Source: Oscillospiraceae bacterium (GTDB lineage Bacteria; Bacillota; Clostridia; Oscillospirales; Oscillospiraceae). From it: DNA of 5,198 nt. Made by a program: the position numbers and the translations under genes. Shown piece after piece: positions 1-5,198 of the stretch. The notes under the pieces are model-generated. The model saw only the letters and a program-made list of their open reading frames with translations. It did not search any database and was not told the origin of the DNA. The number at the start of each line of letters is the position of its first letter. Position 1 is the stretch's first letter. The stretch spans positions 1-5,198 of the forward strand of contig JAFZQQ010000183.1 of the NCBI GenBank assembly GCA_017620315.1, given 5' to 3'.

Positions 1-1559
1 CCGCCGGTCTCGCACACGCGCTTCGGGTCTATCTGCGGATACTTTTCAAGCACAGCGTCAGCAAAATCCATCAGGTTCTGATAGTCCACCGTGCCGTACT
101 TGCCGCGGATGTCCGCGAAGGTGTTGTCGCGCCCGTCGCTTCCGGTGGGATTGCAGTAGAACACGAAATAGCCCATGCCCGCCCAAAGCTGCATCTCATG
201 GTAGAAAACCGCGCCGTAGACAGTCTTCGGCCCGCCGTGGATATCAAAGACCGCGGGGTATTTCTTCGCGGGATCTAAGTCCTTGGGCTTGAGCACCCAG
301 CCGCCGATCTCCGTGCCGCAGCTCGTAAGCTTCAGCGGCTCCGGCTGCGCGACATAGCGGTCTTCCAGCGCGGCGTCGTTGAAGCTGCTCACGCGCTCGA
401 CGCTGCCCGTGCGAAGGTCGGCGCGGTAAAGCTCCTGCGGATGCATATCGTAGAGCGCCACGAGCAAAGCCTCGTCGCCAAAGACGTCAAAGCTGTCTAT
501 GCTGCCGGTCTTCGTGACAAGCGGCGTGTCGCTGCCGTCGGCGTCCAGGCGGTGCAGCACACTGTCGCCCTCGCGCGTGGTCAGGTGGTAGAGGCTGCCG
601 CCGCGCTCCTGGCATTGCTTCCCACCGCCGAGACGGCAGTCGCTTCCGACGGAGCAATACATATTGTATTCCTCGGCGCGGACGAGCGAAAGCTCGCCCG
701 TTTTTACGTTCACGTTGTAGACCCATGCGTTTTCGTTCAGTCCGAAGCGCTCAGCCTCTGTCGAAAAGAGCCAGAGCCTGTCGCCCGCGCTCTCCATGCC
801 GCCGAGCTCGCTGTCGTTTTCGAGCAGCGTACGCGTTTCCCCGGTCTTCCAGTTCACGGCGCGCAGCGTAAAGCCGCGGATAGAAAGCCGGGGCTTGCGT
901 TCACTGACGGCGTAGACGACCTCGTCGCCGATAACGGTAAAGTCTATCACATCATCGGGCAGGTCTGTGACGGGCTTGATCTCAAGCGGGTCAAGGCTCA
1001 CCAGGAAAAGCCTGTCGCGGCCTCCGTTTATCACTCCCTTTCCGTTTCCCCAGAACGGGAGCTCGTCGAAGGCCTCGTAGTCCTTGTCCTCGTCGCGTTC
1101 CTTTTTGACCTTTTCGCGCTCCTCCTCCGAGGCGTTCCAAAGCTCCGGATGAAGCTTGTCCACCGAAGCGGTGACGGCGAAATGCTTTTCGTCCAGCACG
1201 CGCAGCCCGCCCGCGGCAAAGGGCAGTTCAAAGTACGGCAGCGCCTCGCCTCCGCGCAGGTCAAGGACATAGTAGGAGGTAAACTCCTCCTTTGCCTCGG
1301 CGCGCTTTTTCTCCTTCGCCGAACGCACCGCCGGGAAGATGATGCGCTCGTCGTCCAGCCAGTTGAAGCCGGCTTCCTTGCCGATGTCGGTCAGCTGGCG
1401 CAGCTTGCCGCTCTCATAAAGCCAAAGTCTGCGCTCGTAGGAGTTCTCCTCCTCGTTGGCGTTCGCGACGACAAAGGCGGCGCGCTTGCCGCCCGGCGCG
1501 TAGCGGACGTTCGAGAGGAACCGGTATTGCAGGATATCGTCCAGTTCTATGCTTTTCAT
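1..1559 (-). CDS. S9 family (prolyl oligopeptidase-type, acylaminoacyl-peptidase-like) serine peptidase, 3' end cut off by window edge
   Basis: The frame is open from an ATG at 1557-1559 to the window edge, giving 519 whole codons with no stop or frameshift. The N-terminus has no signal peptide (MKSIELDDILQYRFLSNVRY), so a cytosolic enzyme is expected. Residues 1 to about 400 look like the seven-bladed beta-propeller of S9 enzymes: repeated short strand segments of the type 'LWLYESGKLRQLTDIG' and a charged Lys/Glu-rich stretch near 144-163. From about 405 the alpha/beta-hydrolase domain begins, with HGGP (441-444, the oxyanion region) and NPTGSDGRDNTF (470-481), then VCETGG at the edge. In this family the next residues are normally S-Y-G-G, so the catalytic Ser, Asp and His all lie outside; about 140-160 residues are missing. 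AGGAG at 1566-1570 sits 6 nt before the ATG. The gene lies 17 nt after pepD and is probably co-transcribed with it. The family is clear; the exact substrate (N-acyl, dipeptidyl or oligopeptide) cannot be decided. Confidence 0.92.
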   Translation of the reverse strand, partial: MKSIELDDILQYRFLSNVRYAPGGKRAAFVVANANEEENSYERRLWLYESGKLRQLTDIGKEAGFNWLDDERIIFPAVRSAKEKKRAEAKEEFTSYYVLDLRGGEALPYFELPFAAGGLRVLDEKHFAVTASVDKLHPELWNASEEEREKVKKERDEDKDYEAFDELPFWGNGKGVINGGRDRLFLVSLDPLEIKPVTDLPDDVIDFTVIGDEVVYAVSERKPRLSIRGFTLRAVNWKTGETRTLLENDSELGGMESAGDRLWLFSTEAERFGLNENAWVYNVNVKTGELSLVRAEEYNMYCSVGSDCRLGGGKQCQERGGSLYHLTTREGDSVLHRLDADGSDTPLVTKTGSIDSFDVFGDEALLVALYDMHPQELYRADLRTGSVERVSSFNDAALEDRYVAQPEPLKLTSCGTEIGGWVLKPKDLDPAKKYPAVFDIHGGPKTVYGAVFYHEMQLWAGMGYFVFYCNPTGSDGRDNTFADIRGKYGTVDYQNLMDFADAVLEKYPQIDPKRVCETG

Positions 1560-1576
1560 AATATACTCCTACTGTT

Positions 1577-3013
1577 TTATTTCATGCGGCGCAGCGTTTC
1601 CTTCACCAGTTCCCATGTGCGCCTGGTCGACGCGATGTGCAGCTTTTCGGAGGGCGTGTGTATATCCTCCATATCCGGGCCGATGGAAATGCAGTCCAGC
1701 TCGGCCAGCTTGCCCGCGAACAGTCCGCACTCAAGCCCTGCGTGGATGGCCTCGATCTTCGGCTCGTGTCCGTACTGCTCGGTGAACACCTTCGCCATCA
1801 GATCGCGAAGCGGGGACTCCGCGCGGTACGCCCAGCCGGGATAATCCCCTGTCACGCCCATATCGCCGCCAAGGCGCTCGGTAAGGCAGCGCAGTGAGCT
1901 GAGCAGCATCTGCTTCTGCGAGTCTATGCTGCTGCGCACAGAGAACGACGCCTTAACATATTTGTCCTCCGTGTTCAGCACGCCGAGGTTGAGCGAGGTC
2001 TGCACCAGTCCCTTGATGTCCGCGCTCATTTCAAAGATGCCGTTGGCGCAGCAGAGAAGGAAGCATATCGTATCCTCGGTGCCTTTTTTGTTCATCGGAG
2101 CATAGTCTATCTCGCAGGGCTCGACGTGCACCGTGATATCCGGGTCTGTCGCGCGGTACTCGACTTTGAACTGCTCGCACAGCTCCTTTGCCGCGGCGCG
2201 CACGGCGTTTCCGTCGCCGACAAGCACGGCCTCGGACTTAACGGGTATCGCGTTGTCCGCCATACCGCCGCGAACGCTGCAGATCCGAACGTCGCAGCGG
2301 CTGTTTACAGCGTACAGCACTCGTCCGAGCAGCTTGTTGGAATTTGCCCTGCCCTTGTCGATCTCCACGCCGGAATGCCCTCCGCGAAGGCCATCCACGG
2401 TCACGCGCAGCGCGGTTCCCGCAAAGAGCTCGCGCTTGACGGGAATGCGGCAGTTCGCCCTCGCGCCGCCCGCGCAGCTGACGGTGAATATGCCCTCGTT
2501 CTCGGAGTCGATGTTGATGAGGCGTCTGCCCTCAAGAACGCTCGCGTCGAGCGCCGCCGCGCCGAGCAGGCCTATCTCCTCGTCAGCGGTAAAGACCGCT
2601 TCGATCGGAGGGTGCTCAAGCTTATCGTCGTCCAGAACGGCAAGCATCATCGCCGCGGCTATCCCGTCGTCGCCGCCGAGGGTCGTTCCCCTCGCGAAGA
2701 CTACGTCTCCGTCCACGGCAAGGTCAAGCCCCTCGGTCTTCATGTCCTTTTTACAGTTCGCCGCCTTCTCGCAGACCATATCGATGTGCCCCTGCAGGAT
2801 GACCGGGGCCGCCGACTCATAGCCCGGCGAGGCGGTTTTTTTCACAACGACGTTGTTGGCGTCGTCCTGACGGCACCACAGGCCGCGTTCCTTCGCAAAG
2901 CTCACGATCCAGTCGCTCGCCGTCTTTGTATTCTTACTGCCGTGCGGAATGGAGCAAAGCTGCTCGAAGAATGAGAAAACTCCCTTGGGTTCAAGCTGAT
3001 CCAGTACAGACAT
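1577..3013 (-). CDS. pepD: PepD, aminoacyl-histidine (Xaa-His) dipeptidase, peptidase family M20C
   Basis: Complete 478-residue protein, close to the usual 480-490 of PepD. It is a cytosolic di-metal (Zn) aminopeptidase-like enzyme that cleaves dipeptides such as Xaa-His, and in characterised relatives a broad range of unblocked dipeptides. The M20 metal-site residues are all visible: GHIDMV (His76, Asp78), GGDDGI (Asp115), the DEEIG motif (catalytic Glu145 and ligand Glu146), NIDSENEG (Asp169) and IHTPSE (His452). The inserted lid domain, roughly 187-390, carries GGHSGVEI with His213, which in the family reaches into the active site, followed by GRANSNKLL. The catalytic domain resumes with AGLECG (425-430). 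There is no signal peptide. The start is fixed by a near-perfect GGAGGT at 3021-3026, 7 nt before the ATG. The gene is first in a minus-strand unit with the S9 peptidase, and a divergent promoter region lies upstream. No active-site residue is missing. Confidence 0.96.
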   Translation of the reverse strand: MSVLDQLEPKGVFSFFEQLCSIPHGSKNTKTASDWIVSFAKERGLWCRQDDANNVVVKKTASPGYESAAPVILQGHIDMVCEKAANCKKDMKTEGLDLAVDGDVVFARGTTLGGDDGIAAAMMLAVLDDDKLEHPPIEAVFTADEEIGLLGAAALDASVLEGRRLINIDSENEGIFTVSCAGGARANCRIPVKRELFAGTALRVTVDGLRGGHSGVEIDKGRANSNKLLGRVLYAVNSRCDVRICSVRGGMADNAIPVKSEAVLVGDGNAVRAAAKELCEQFKVEYRATDPDITVHVEPCEIDYAPMNKKGTEDTICFLLCCANGIFEMSADIKGLVQTSLNLGVLNTEDKYVKASFSVRSSIDSQKQMLLSSLRCLTERLGGDMGVTGDYPGWAYRAESPLRDLMAKVFTEQYGHEPKIEAIHAGLECGLFAGKLAELDCISIGPDMEDIHTPSEKLHIASTRRTWELVKETLRRMK

Positions 3014-3048
3014 TGCGATTACCTCCGTTGCATAATAATACTTTTATA

Positions 3049-3077
3049 ATCCTACCACGTTTACGGCAAAAAAACAA
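3049..3077 (-). promoter_or_regulatory. candidate promoter of the pepD-S9 peptidase unit
   Basis: On the minus strand TTGTTT (3072-3077) and TAGGAT (3049-3054) are separated by 17 nt, which would give a leader of about 30 nt ahead of the pepD ATG. Each hexamer matches the sigma-A consensus at only about four of six bases. An overlapping alternative uses TATAAA (3043-3048) as the -10 with TTGCCG (3064-3069) at a short 15 nt spacing. The gap is clearly AT-rich and a promoter is needed here, but which of the two is used is uncertain. Confidence 0.4.
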
Positions 3078-3112
3078 TTCAAATACTGACCACTTTTTGC
3101 TTGCATTACTTG

Positions 3113-3142
3113 TTGATGTATGCTATAGTATATCTGTATAAT
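3113..3142 (+). promoter_or_regulatory. sigma-A-type promoter of the 117-residue gene
   Basis: TTGATG (3113-3118) and a perfect TATAAT (3137-3142) are 18 nt apart. Initiation would fall near 3149, leaving a very short leader of about 16 nt that just includes the Shine-Dalgarno. A second, overlapping option is TGC-TATAGT (3121-3129), an extended -10 with TTGCAT at 3101-3106 (17 nt spacing), which would give a more comfortable leader of about 30 nt. Both may be used. The elements point away from pepD, so the 152 nt gap between the two start codons is a divergent promoter region. Confidence 0.6.
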
Positions 3143-3165
3143 AATCTTGAAAGGGGGCGAAGTGT

Positions 3166-3519
3166 ATGGCAGGTATCAACCCGGTTGGTTATGGCGGCAA
3201 TGTGTCCGCAGTATGGCGGCAGGCAGATTACAATGCCAAAGTTTCCGCGGCTTACACCGCTGCGGCAAATCCTTCCCAGCCCGACTCTCCGGTAGAGCCG
3301 GTCTCCGCTGTGCGCAGAGTCGCTCCCGACGCGGCTGTCCGTGTTCCGGTCGCCGTGCAGGAGCCCCAGATCCCGACAGAAGCAGAACTCAACAACGCCT
3401 CGGATAATCTTGCGCGTATGCGCATCCAATACCCCGGAGAAGCTGAAAGCGCCCTTGGTCAGACGATGGCGCAGGCAGGAATTAATACTTTTTTAATGAA
3501 TGCCGCAGGGATTTCTTAA
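3166..3519 (+). CDS. small protein of unknown family, 117 residues
   Basis: I do not recognise this protein. It starts at ATG 3166 behind AAGGGGG (3151-3157) at 8 nt spacing, with a good promoter just upstream and a strong terminator 75 nt after the TAA, so it looks like a real, self-contained transcription unit. Three parts can be seen: a Gly/Asn-containing head (MAGINPVGYGGNVSAVWRQA) running into an Ala-rich stretch to about residue 35; a Pro/Val/Ala-rich linker, about 36-72, likely disordered; and a polar, probably helical tail, about 72-112 (EAELNNASDNLARMR...), ending in NTFLMNAAGIS. There is no signal peptide, no membrane segment, no cysteine and one tryptophan (Trp17). No catalytic or DNA-binding motif is visible. 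A structural or interaction role is possible but cannot be shown. It is divergent from pepD, and nothing in its sequence ties it to peptide metabolism. Confidence 0.8.
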   Translation: MAGINPVGYGGNVSAVWRQADYNAKVSAAYTAAANPSQPDSPVEPVSAVRRVAPDAAVRVPVAVQEPQIPTEAELNNASDNLARMRIQYPGEAESALGQTMAQAGINTFLMNAAGIS

Positions 3520-3593
3520 CATTTTCCCTTTAGCATCTATCCTGCAAGAGACAATAGCTTCTTCATTTGTTTTCCTTTCTCCTCAAACAAGAG

Positions 3594-3622
3594 CTCCCGA
3601 CGCCTGAGCGTCGGGAGTTTTT
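3594..3622 (+). terminator. Rho-independent terminator of the 117-residue gene
   Basis: A perfect 10-bp stem (CTCCCGACGC at 3594-3603 with GCGTCGGGAG at 3608-3617) closes a CTGA loop and is followed by five T at 3618-3622. It lies 75 nt after the plus-strand stop codon. Read on the minus strand the following bases are CTCTTGTTT, a poor U-tract, so it should work mainly on plus-strand transcripts. Confidence 0.9.
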
Positions 3623-3635
3623 GCATACTGACGTC

Positions 3636-3663
3636 AAAAAAAGCGGCTCGCGCCGCTTTTTTT
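3636..3663. terminator. bidirectional Rho-independent terminator between convergent units
   Basis: Seven A (3636-3642), GCGGC (3643-3647), the loop TCGC, GCCGC (3652-3656) and seven T (3657-3663) form a fully symmetrical 12-bp inverted repeat. Both strands read a GC stem followed by seven U. On the minus strand it begins 7 nt after the stop codon of the 50-residue ORF, for which it is the obvious terminator. On the plus strand it backs up the hairpin at 3594-3622. Confidence 0.92.
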
Positions 3664-3670
3664 GATGGAA

Positions 3671-3823
3671 TCAGTTGCTTTTTCTGTTCTTGCACCAGAA
3701 GTGCCAGGCCGGAGCCTCGGGAAGCTCCTCACCCTTGATGAGCGCGATTATTACGCGGCGATGCACATAGACGCAGGCGCCGAACAGCGCGGTGAGCAGA
3801 AAGCAGATGATCTTTTTCTTCAA
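3671..3823 (-). CDS. 50-residue membrane or lipoprotein-like small protein with TTG start
   Basis: The best start is TTG at 3821-3823, because a perfect AAGGAGG (3832-3838) lies 8 nt upstream; the frame extends further upstream to another TTG at 3877, but that start has no such site. The protein opens with KKK, then a hydrophobic run at about 5-20 (IICFLLTALFGACVYV), then a basic HRRVIIALIKGEE segment and a tail rich in Pro, Trp and His (LPEAPAWHFWCKNRKSN). This fits a single membrane anchor with a short cytosolic or surface tail. FGAC (14-17) resembles a lipobox, though Phe at -3 is atypical, so a tiny lipoprotein is an alternative. It follows the lipoamide dehydrogenase gene by 88 nt with no clear terminator between them, and a symmetrical terminator begins 7 nt after its stop. 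I do not recognise a family. The RBS and terminator argue that it is translated. Confidence 0.72.
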   Translation of the reverse strand: MKKKIICFLLTALFGACVYVHRRVIIALIKGEELPEAPAWHFWCKNRKSN

Positions 3824-3831
3824 GGCAATGC

Positions 3832-3838
3832 CCTCCTT
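3832..3838 (-). promoter_or_regulatory. Shine-Dalgarno that sets the TTG start of the 50-residue ORF
   Basis: The minus strand reads AAGGAGG here, fully complementary to the 16S rRNA tail, with an 8 nt spacer to TTG at 3821-3823. No ATG or GTG in this frame sits at a workable distance, so this site is the main evidence for a non-ATG start. Confidence 0.8.
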
Positions 3839-3856
3839 TTTGTTATTCTTGACTAT

Positions 3857-3884
3857 AGGATACCAAATAATCCTCAAAAATCAA
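3857..3884 (-). promoter_or_regulatory. weak candidate promoter upstream of the 50-residue ORF
   Basis: On the minus strand TTGATT (3879-3884) and TATCCT (3857-3862) are 16 nt apart, each matching about four of six consensus bases. An overlapping TATAGT (3852-3857) is a better -10 but lacks a good -35 at the right distance. If real, it would let the small ORF be expressed apart from the lipoamide dehydrogenase gene that precedes it. Such AT-rich gaps produce matches like this by chance. Confidence 0.3.
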
Positions 3885-3911
3885 GCTCTATTCAAAAAGT
3901 TTACAAAAGCA

Positions 3912-5198
3912 TCACTTTTCGAGCTTGGCGCAAAGATCGTTCAGCGCGTCGGAAAGCGCCTCCTCAAACGTCGGGTGCGGACGCATCGCAAGCAGCAGCT
4001 GCTGCGCCGTCATACGGTTCGCTATCGCCTCGCCGAGCTGGGAGATCATGTCCGTCGCGTTGGGGCACATAAGCTGCGCGCCGAGCAGCTCGCCGGTCTC
4101 GGCATGCGCCACGACCTTCATAAAGCTGCGTCCCGGATCCGCGATCAGCGTACGTGCGTTCGCGCCCATGACGCATTTGCCGACCTTGACCGGTATGCCC
4201 TGCTCCTTCGCCTCGGCGTCGGTGATACCGACGGCCGCGACCTCGGGACGGCAGTAGATGCAGCTCGGAACGACGTTCATATCGGTGTGGTTCTCAACGC
4301 CGCACAGCATTTCGACGCATGCCGTGCCCTGCGCCGCCGCCACATGCGCAAGCTGTATGCGCGAGGACACGTCGCCGATGGCGTAGACGCCCTCGACGCT
4401 GGTCTGATACCTCTCGTCGACCTTGATGCTTCTGCCGTTCATCTCCGGAGAAAGCCCCTCGGCAAAAAGTCCCTCGCAGTACGCCCTGCGGCCGATGGCG
4501 CAAAGCACCGCCTCTCCCTCGGCGGAGTTGGGCTCGTCCTTCGTTGTAAAGTTGACGTGGAAGCCGTTCTCCGCCTTTTCCACGTTTTTGACCATGGAGC
4601 CGGTGAATATCCGGACATTCTGTTTTTTGAGTATCAGCGCAAGGTTCTGCCCAAGCTCGCGGTCCATATTCGGTAAAAGCCTGTCGAGCCCTTCGATGAT
4701 CGTCACCTCGCAGCCCAATTCGGCGTAGAAGGTTGCAAACTCAACGCCGATGACGCCGCCGCCGATAATGATGATCGAGCGGTAGAGGTGGTCCGTACCC
4801 TCCAAAAGCTCGTCACTGGTCATAACCCCGGGCAGGTCAAGCCCCGGAATGGGCGGACGCGCAGGCACGGAGCCCGTTGCGACAAGTATGTTGTCCGCTG
4901 TGTAGGACGCAACGGCTCCGTCCGCGTCCGTGACCTCGACGGTATGCGCAGCGGTTATCTTCGCGCGCCCGCGCAGCAGCGGCACCTTTGCCCCCTTCAG
5001 CAGACTTTCGACGCCCTGTGAAAGCGTCTGCGATATATGGCGCTTATAGGCGAATATCTCCTCCATATCCGCGCGCGCTCCCTCGACGTGGACGCCGATG
5101 AGCGCGCTGCCGACCGCCGCCTTGTACGCCTCGGATGAATGAAGCAGTGTCTTGGTGGGCACGCAGCCGCGGTTGAGGCAGGTGCCCCCCGCCTCACG
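3912..5198 (-). CDS. lpdA: dihydrolipoamide dehydrogenase (E3), N-terminus beyond the right edge
   Basis: The frame is open from the right edge to TGA at 3912-3914: 428 residues of an enzyme that is usually about 460-470, so roughly the first 35-40 residues with the FAD dinucleotide fold lie outside. It reoxidises dihydrolipoyl groups of 2-oxoacid dehydrogenase, glycine cleavage or acetoin complexes using FAD and NAD+. In fragment numbering the sequence opens with GGTCLNRGCVPTK, where Cys7 and Cys12 are the redox disulfide. Then come VATGS (106-110), the NAD-binding GGGVIG (146-151), AIGD (273-276, FAD contact), the interface segment near PEVAAVG, and HPTFEE with the catalytic His408-Glu413 pair. 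Glu169 at the end of the second strand of the NAD fold (VTIIEG) favours NAD+ over NADP+. Mercuric reductase and glutathione reductase fit less well. The partner complex is not visible. A GTG at 5160-5162 is codon 13 of this fragment, inside the disulfide motif, and is not the start. Confidence 0.96.
   Translation of the reverse strand, partial: REAGGTCLNRGCVPTKTLLHSSEAYKAAVGSALIGVHVEGARADMEEIFAYKRHISQTLSQGVESLLKGAKVPLLRGRAKITAAHTVEVTDADGAVASYTADNILVATGSVPARPPIPGLDLPGVMTSDELLEGTDHLYRSIIIIGGGVIGVEFATFYAELGCEVTIIEGLDRLLPNMDRELGQNLALILKKQNVRIFTGSMVKNVEKAENGFHVNFTTKDEPNSAEGEAVLCAIGRRAYCEGLFAEGLSPEMNGRSIKVDERYQTSVEGVYAIGDVSSRIQLAHVAAAQGTACVEMLCGVENHTDMNVVPSCIYCRPEVAAVGITDAEAKEQGIPVKVGKCVMGANARTLIADPGRSFMKVVAHAETGELLGAQLMCPNATDMISQLGEAIANRMTAQQLLLAMRPHPTFEEALSDALNDLCAKLEK

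Noticed and set aside
441..1844. Long open frame on the plus strand (467 codons)
   Set aside because: It lies antisense to the S9 peptidase and the end of pepD, both of which have clear family motifs and ribosome sites. The sequence is a low-complexity Ala/Val/Arg/Leu mix typical of the mirror frame of GC-rich genes, with no RBS of note.
2126..2974. Plus-strand open frames of 282 and 229 codons
   Set aside because: Both are antisense shadows of pepD, which holds every M20 metal ligand on the minus strand. Two overlapping frames being open at once reflects codon bias and not coding.
3106..3429. Minus-strand open frame of 107 codons opposite the small plus-strand gene
   Set aside because: It crosses the divergent promoter region and lies opposite a gene with a promoter, RBS and terminator in the other direction. 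No RBS supports it.
3892..3917. AAAAG...CTTTT repeat at the end of lpdA as a possible terminator
   Set aside because: The stem is only five mostly A-T pairs, overlaps the stop codon, and has no uninterrupted U-tract, so it should not end transcription.
3662..4072. Plus-strand open frame of 136 codons starting near the second terminator
   Set aside because: It begins at the edge of a terminator U-tract, has no Shine-Dalgarno, and covers the 50-residue ORF and the lpdA end antisense.
3792..4676. Plus-strand open frame of 294 codons
   Set aside because: It runs antisense across the lipoamide dehydrogenase gene and starts inside the small TTG ORF. It has no recognisable domain.
1..5198. CRISPR array, tRNA or rRNA, insertion sequence, toxin-antitoxin or defence system
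   Set aside because: No spaced repeats, cloverleaf, transposase-like frame, terminal inverted repeats or defence-type domains were seen; all long genes are housekeeping metabolism.

Overview
The window looks like ordinary chromosome from a fairly GC-rich member of the Firmicutes. A gut-type Clostridia lineage (Oscillospirales or Christensenellales) is my guess. The signs are GC-rich coding regions separated by AT-rich gaps, strong Shine-Dalgarno sequences of the AGGAGG type, a probable TTG start, sigma-A-like promoters, and compact U-tailed terminators. The assignment is inferred from style and not from a marker gene.

Layout. Positions 1-3013, minus strand, hold a two-gene peptidase unit. 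It is read from a complete cytosolic M20C aminoacyl-histidine dipeptidase (pepD, 1577-3013) into an S9-family prolyl-oligopeptidase-type serine peptidase (1-1559). The S9 gene is cut by the window edge exactly before its catalytic serine. The two genes are 17 nt apart, and the second has its own Shine-Dalgarno in the gap. Positions 3014-3165 form a divergent, AT-rich promoter region. A 117-residue protein of unknown family (3166-3519, plus strand) leaves from its other side. Positions 3520-3670 contain two compact terminators, the second nearly symmetrical and able to work in both directions. Positions 3671-3823, minus strand, hold a 50-residue membrane or lipoprotein-like small ORF that starts at TTG. 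Positions 3912-5198, minus strand, hold dihydrolipoamide dehydrogenase (E3), complete at its C-terminus and missing roughly the first 35-40 residues beyond the right edge.

How the genes work together. The two peptidases plausibly act in sequence on intracellular peptides: the S9 enzyme on oligopeptides and PepD on the dipeptides left over. The lipoamide dehydrogenase belongs to a lipoyl-dependent complex (2-oxoacid dehydrogenase, glycine cleavage or acetoin dehydrogenase), and the partners that would show which are outside the window. The 50-residue ORF probably shares a transcript with the E3 gene, because no convincing terminator separates them. I found no mobile element, CRISPR array, tRNA, rRNA or defence system. 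The least explained content is the two small proteins and the short convergent region between them.
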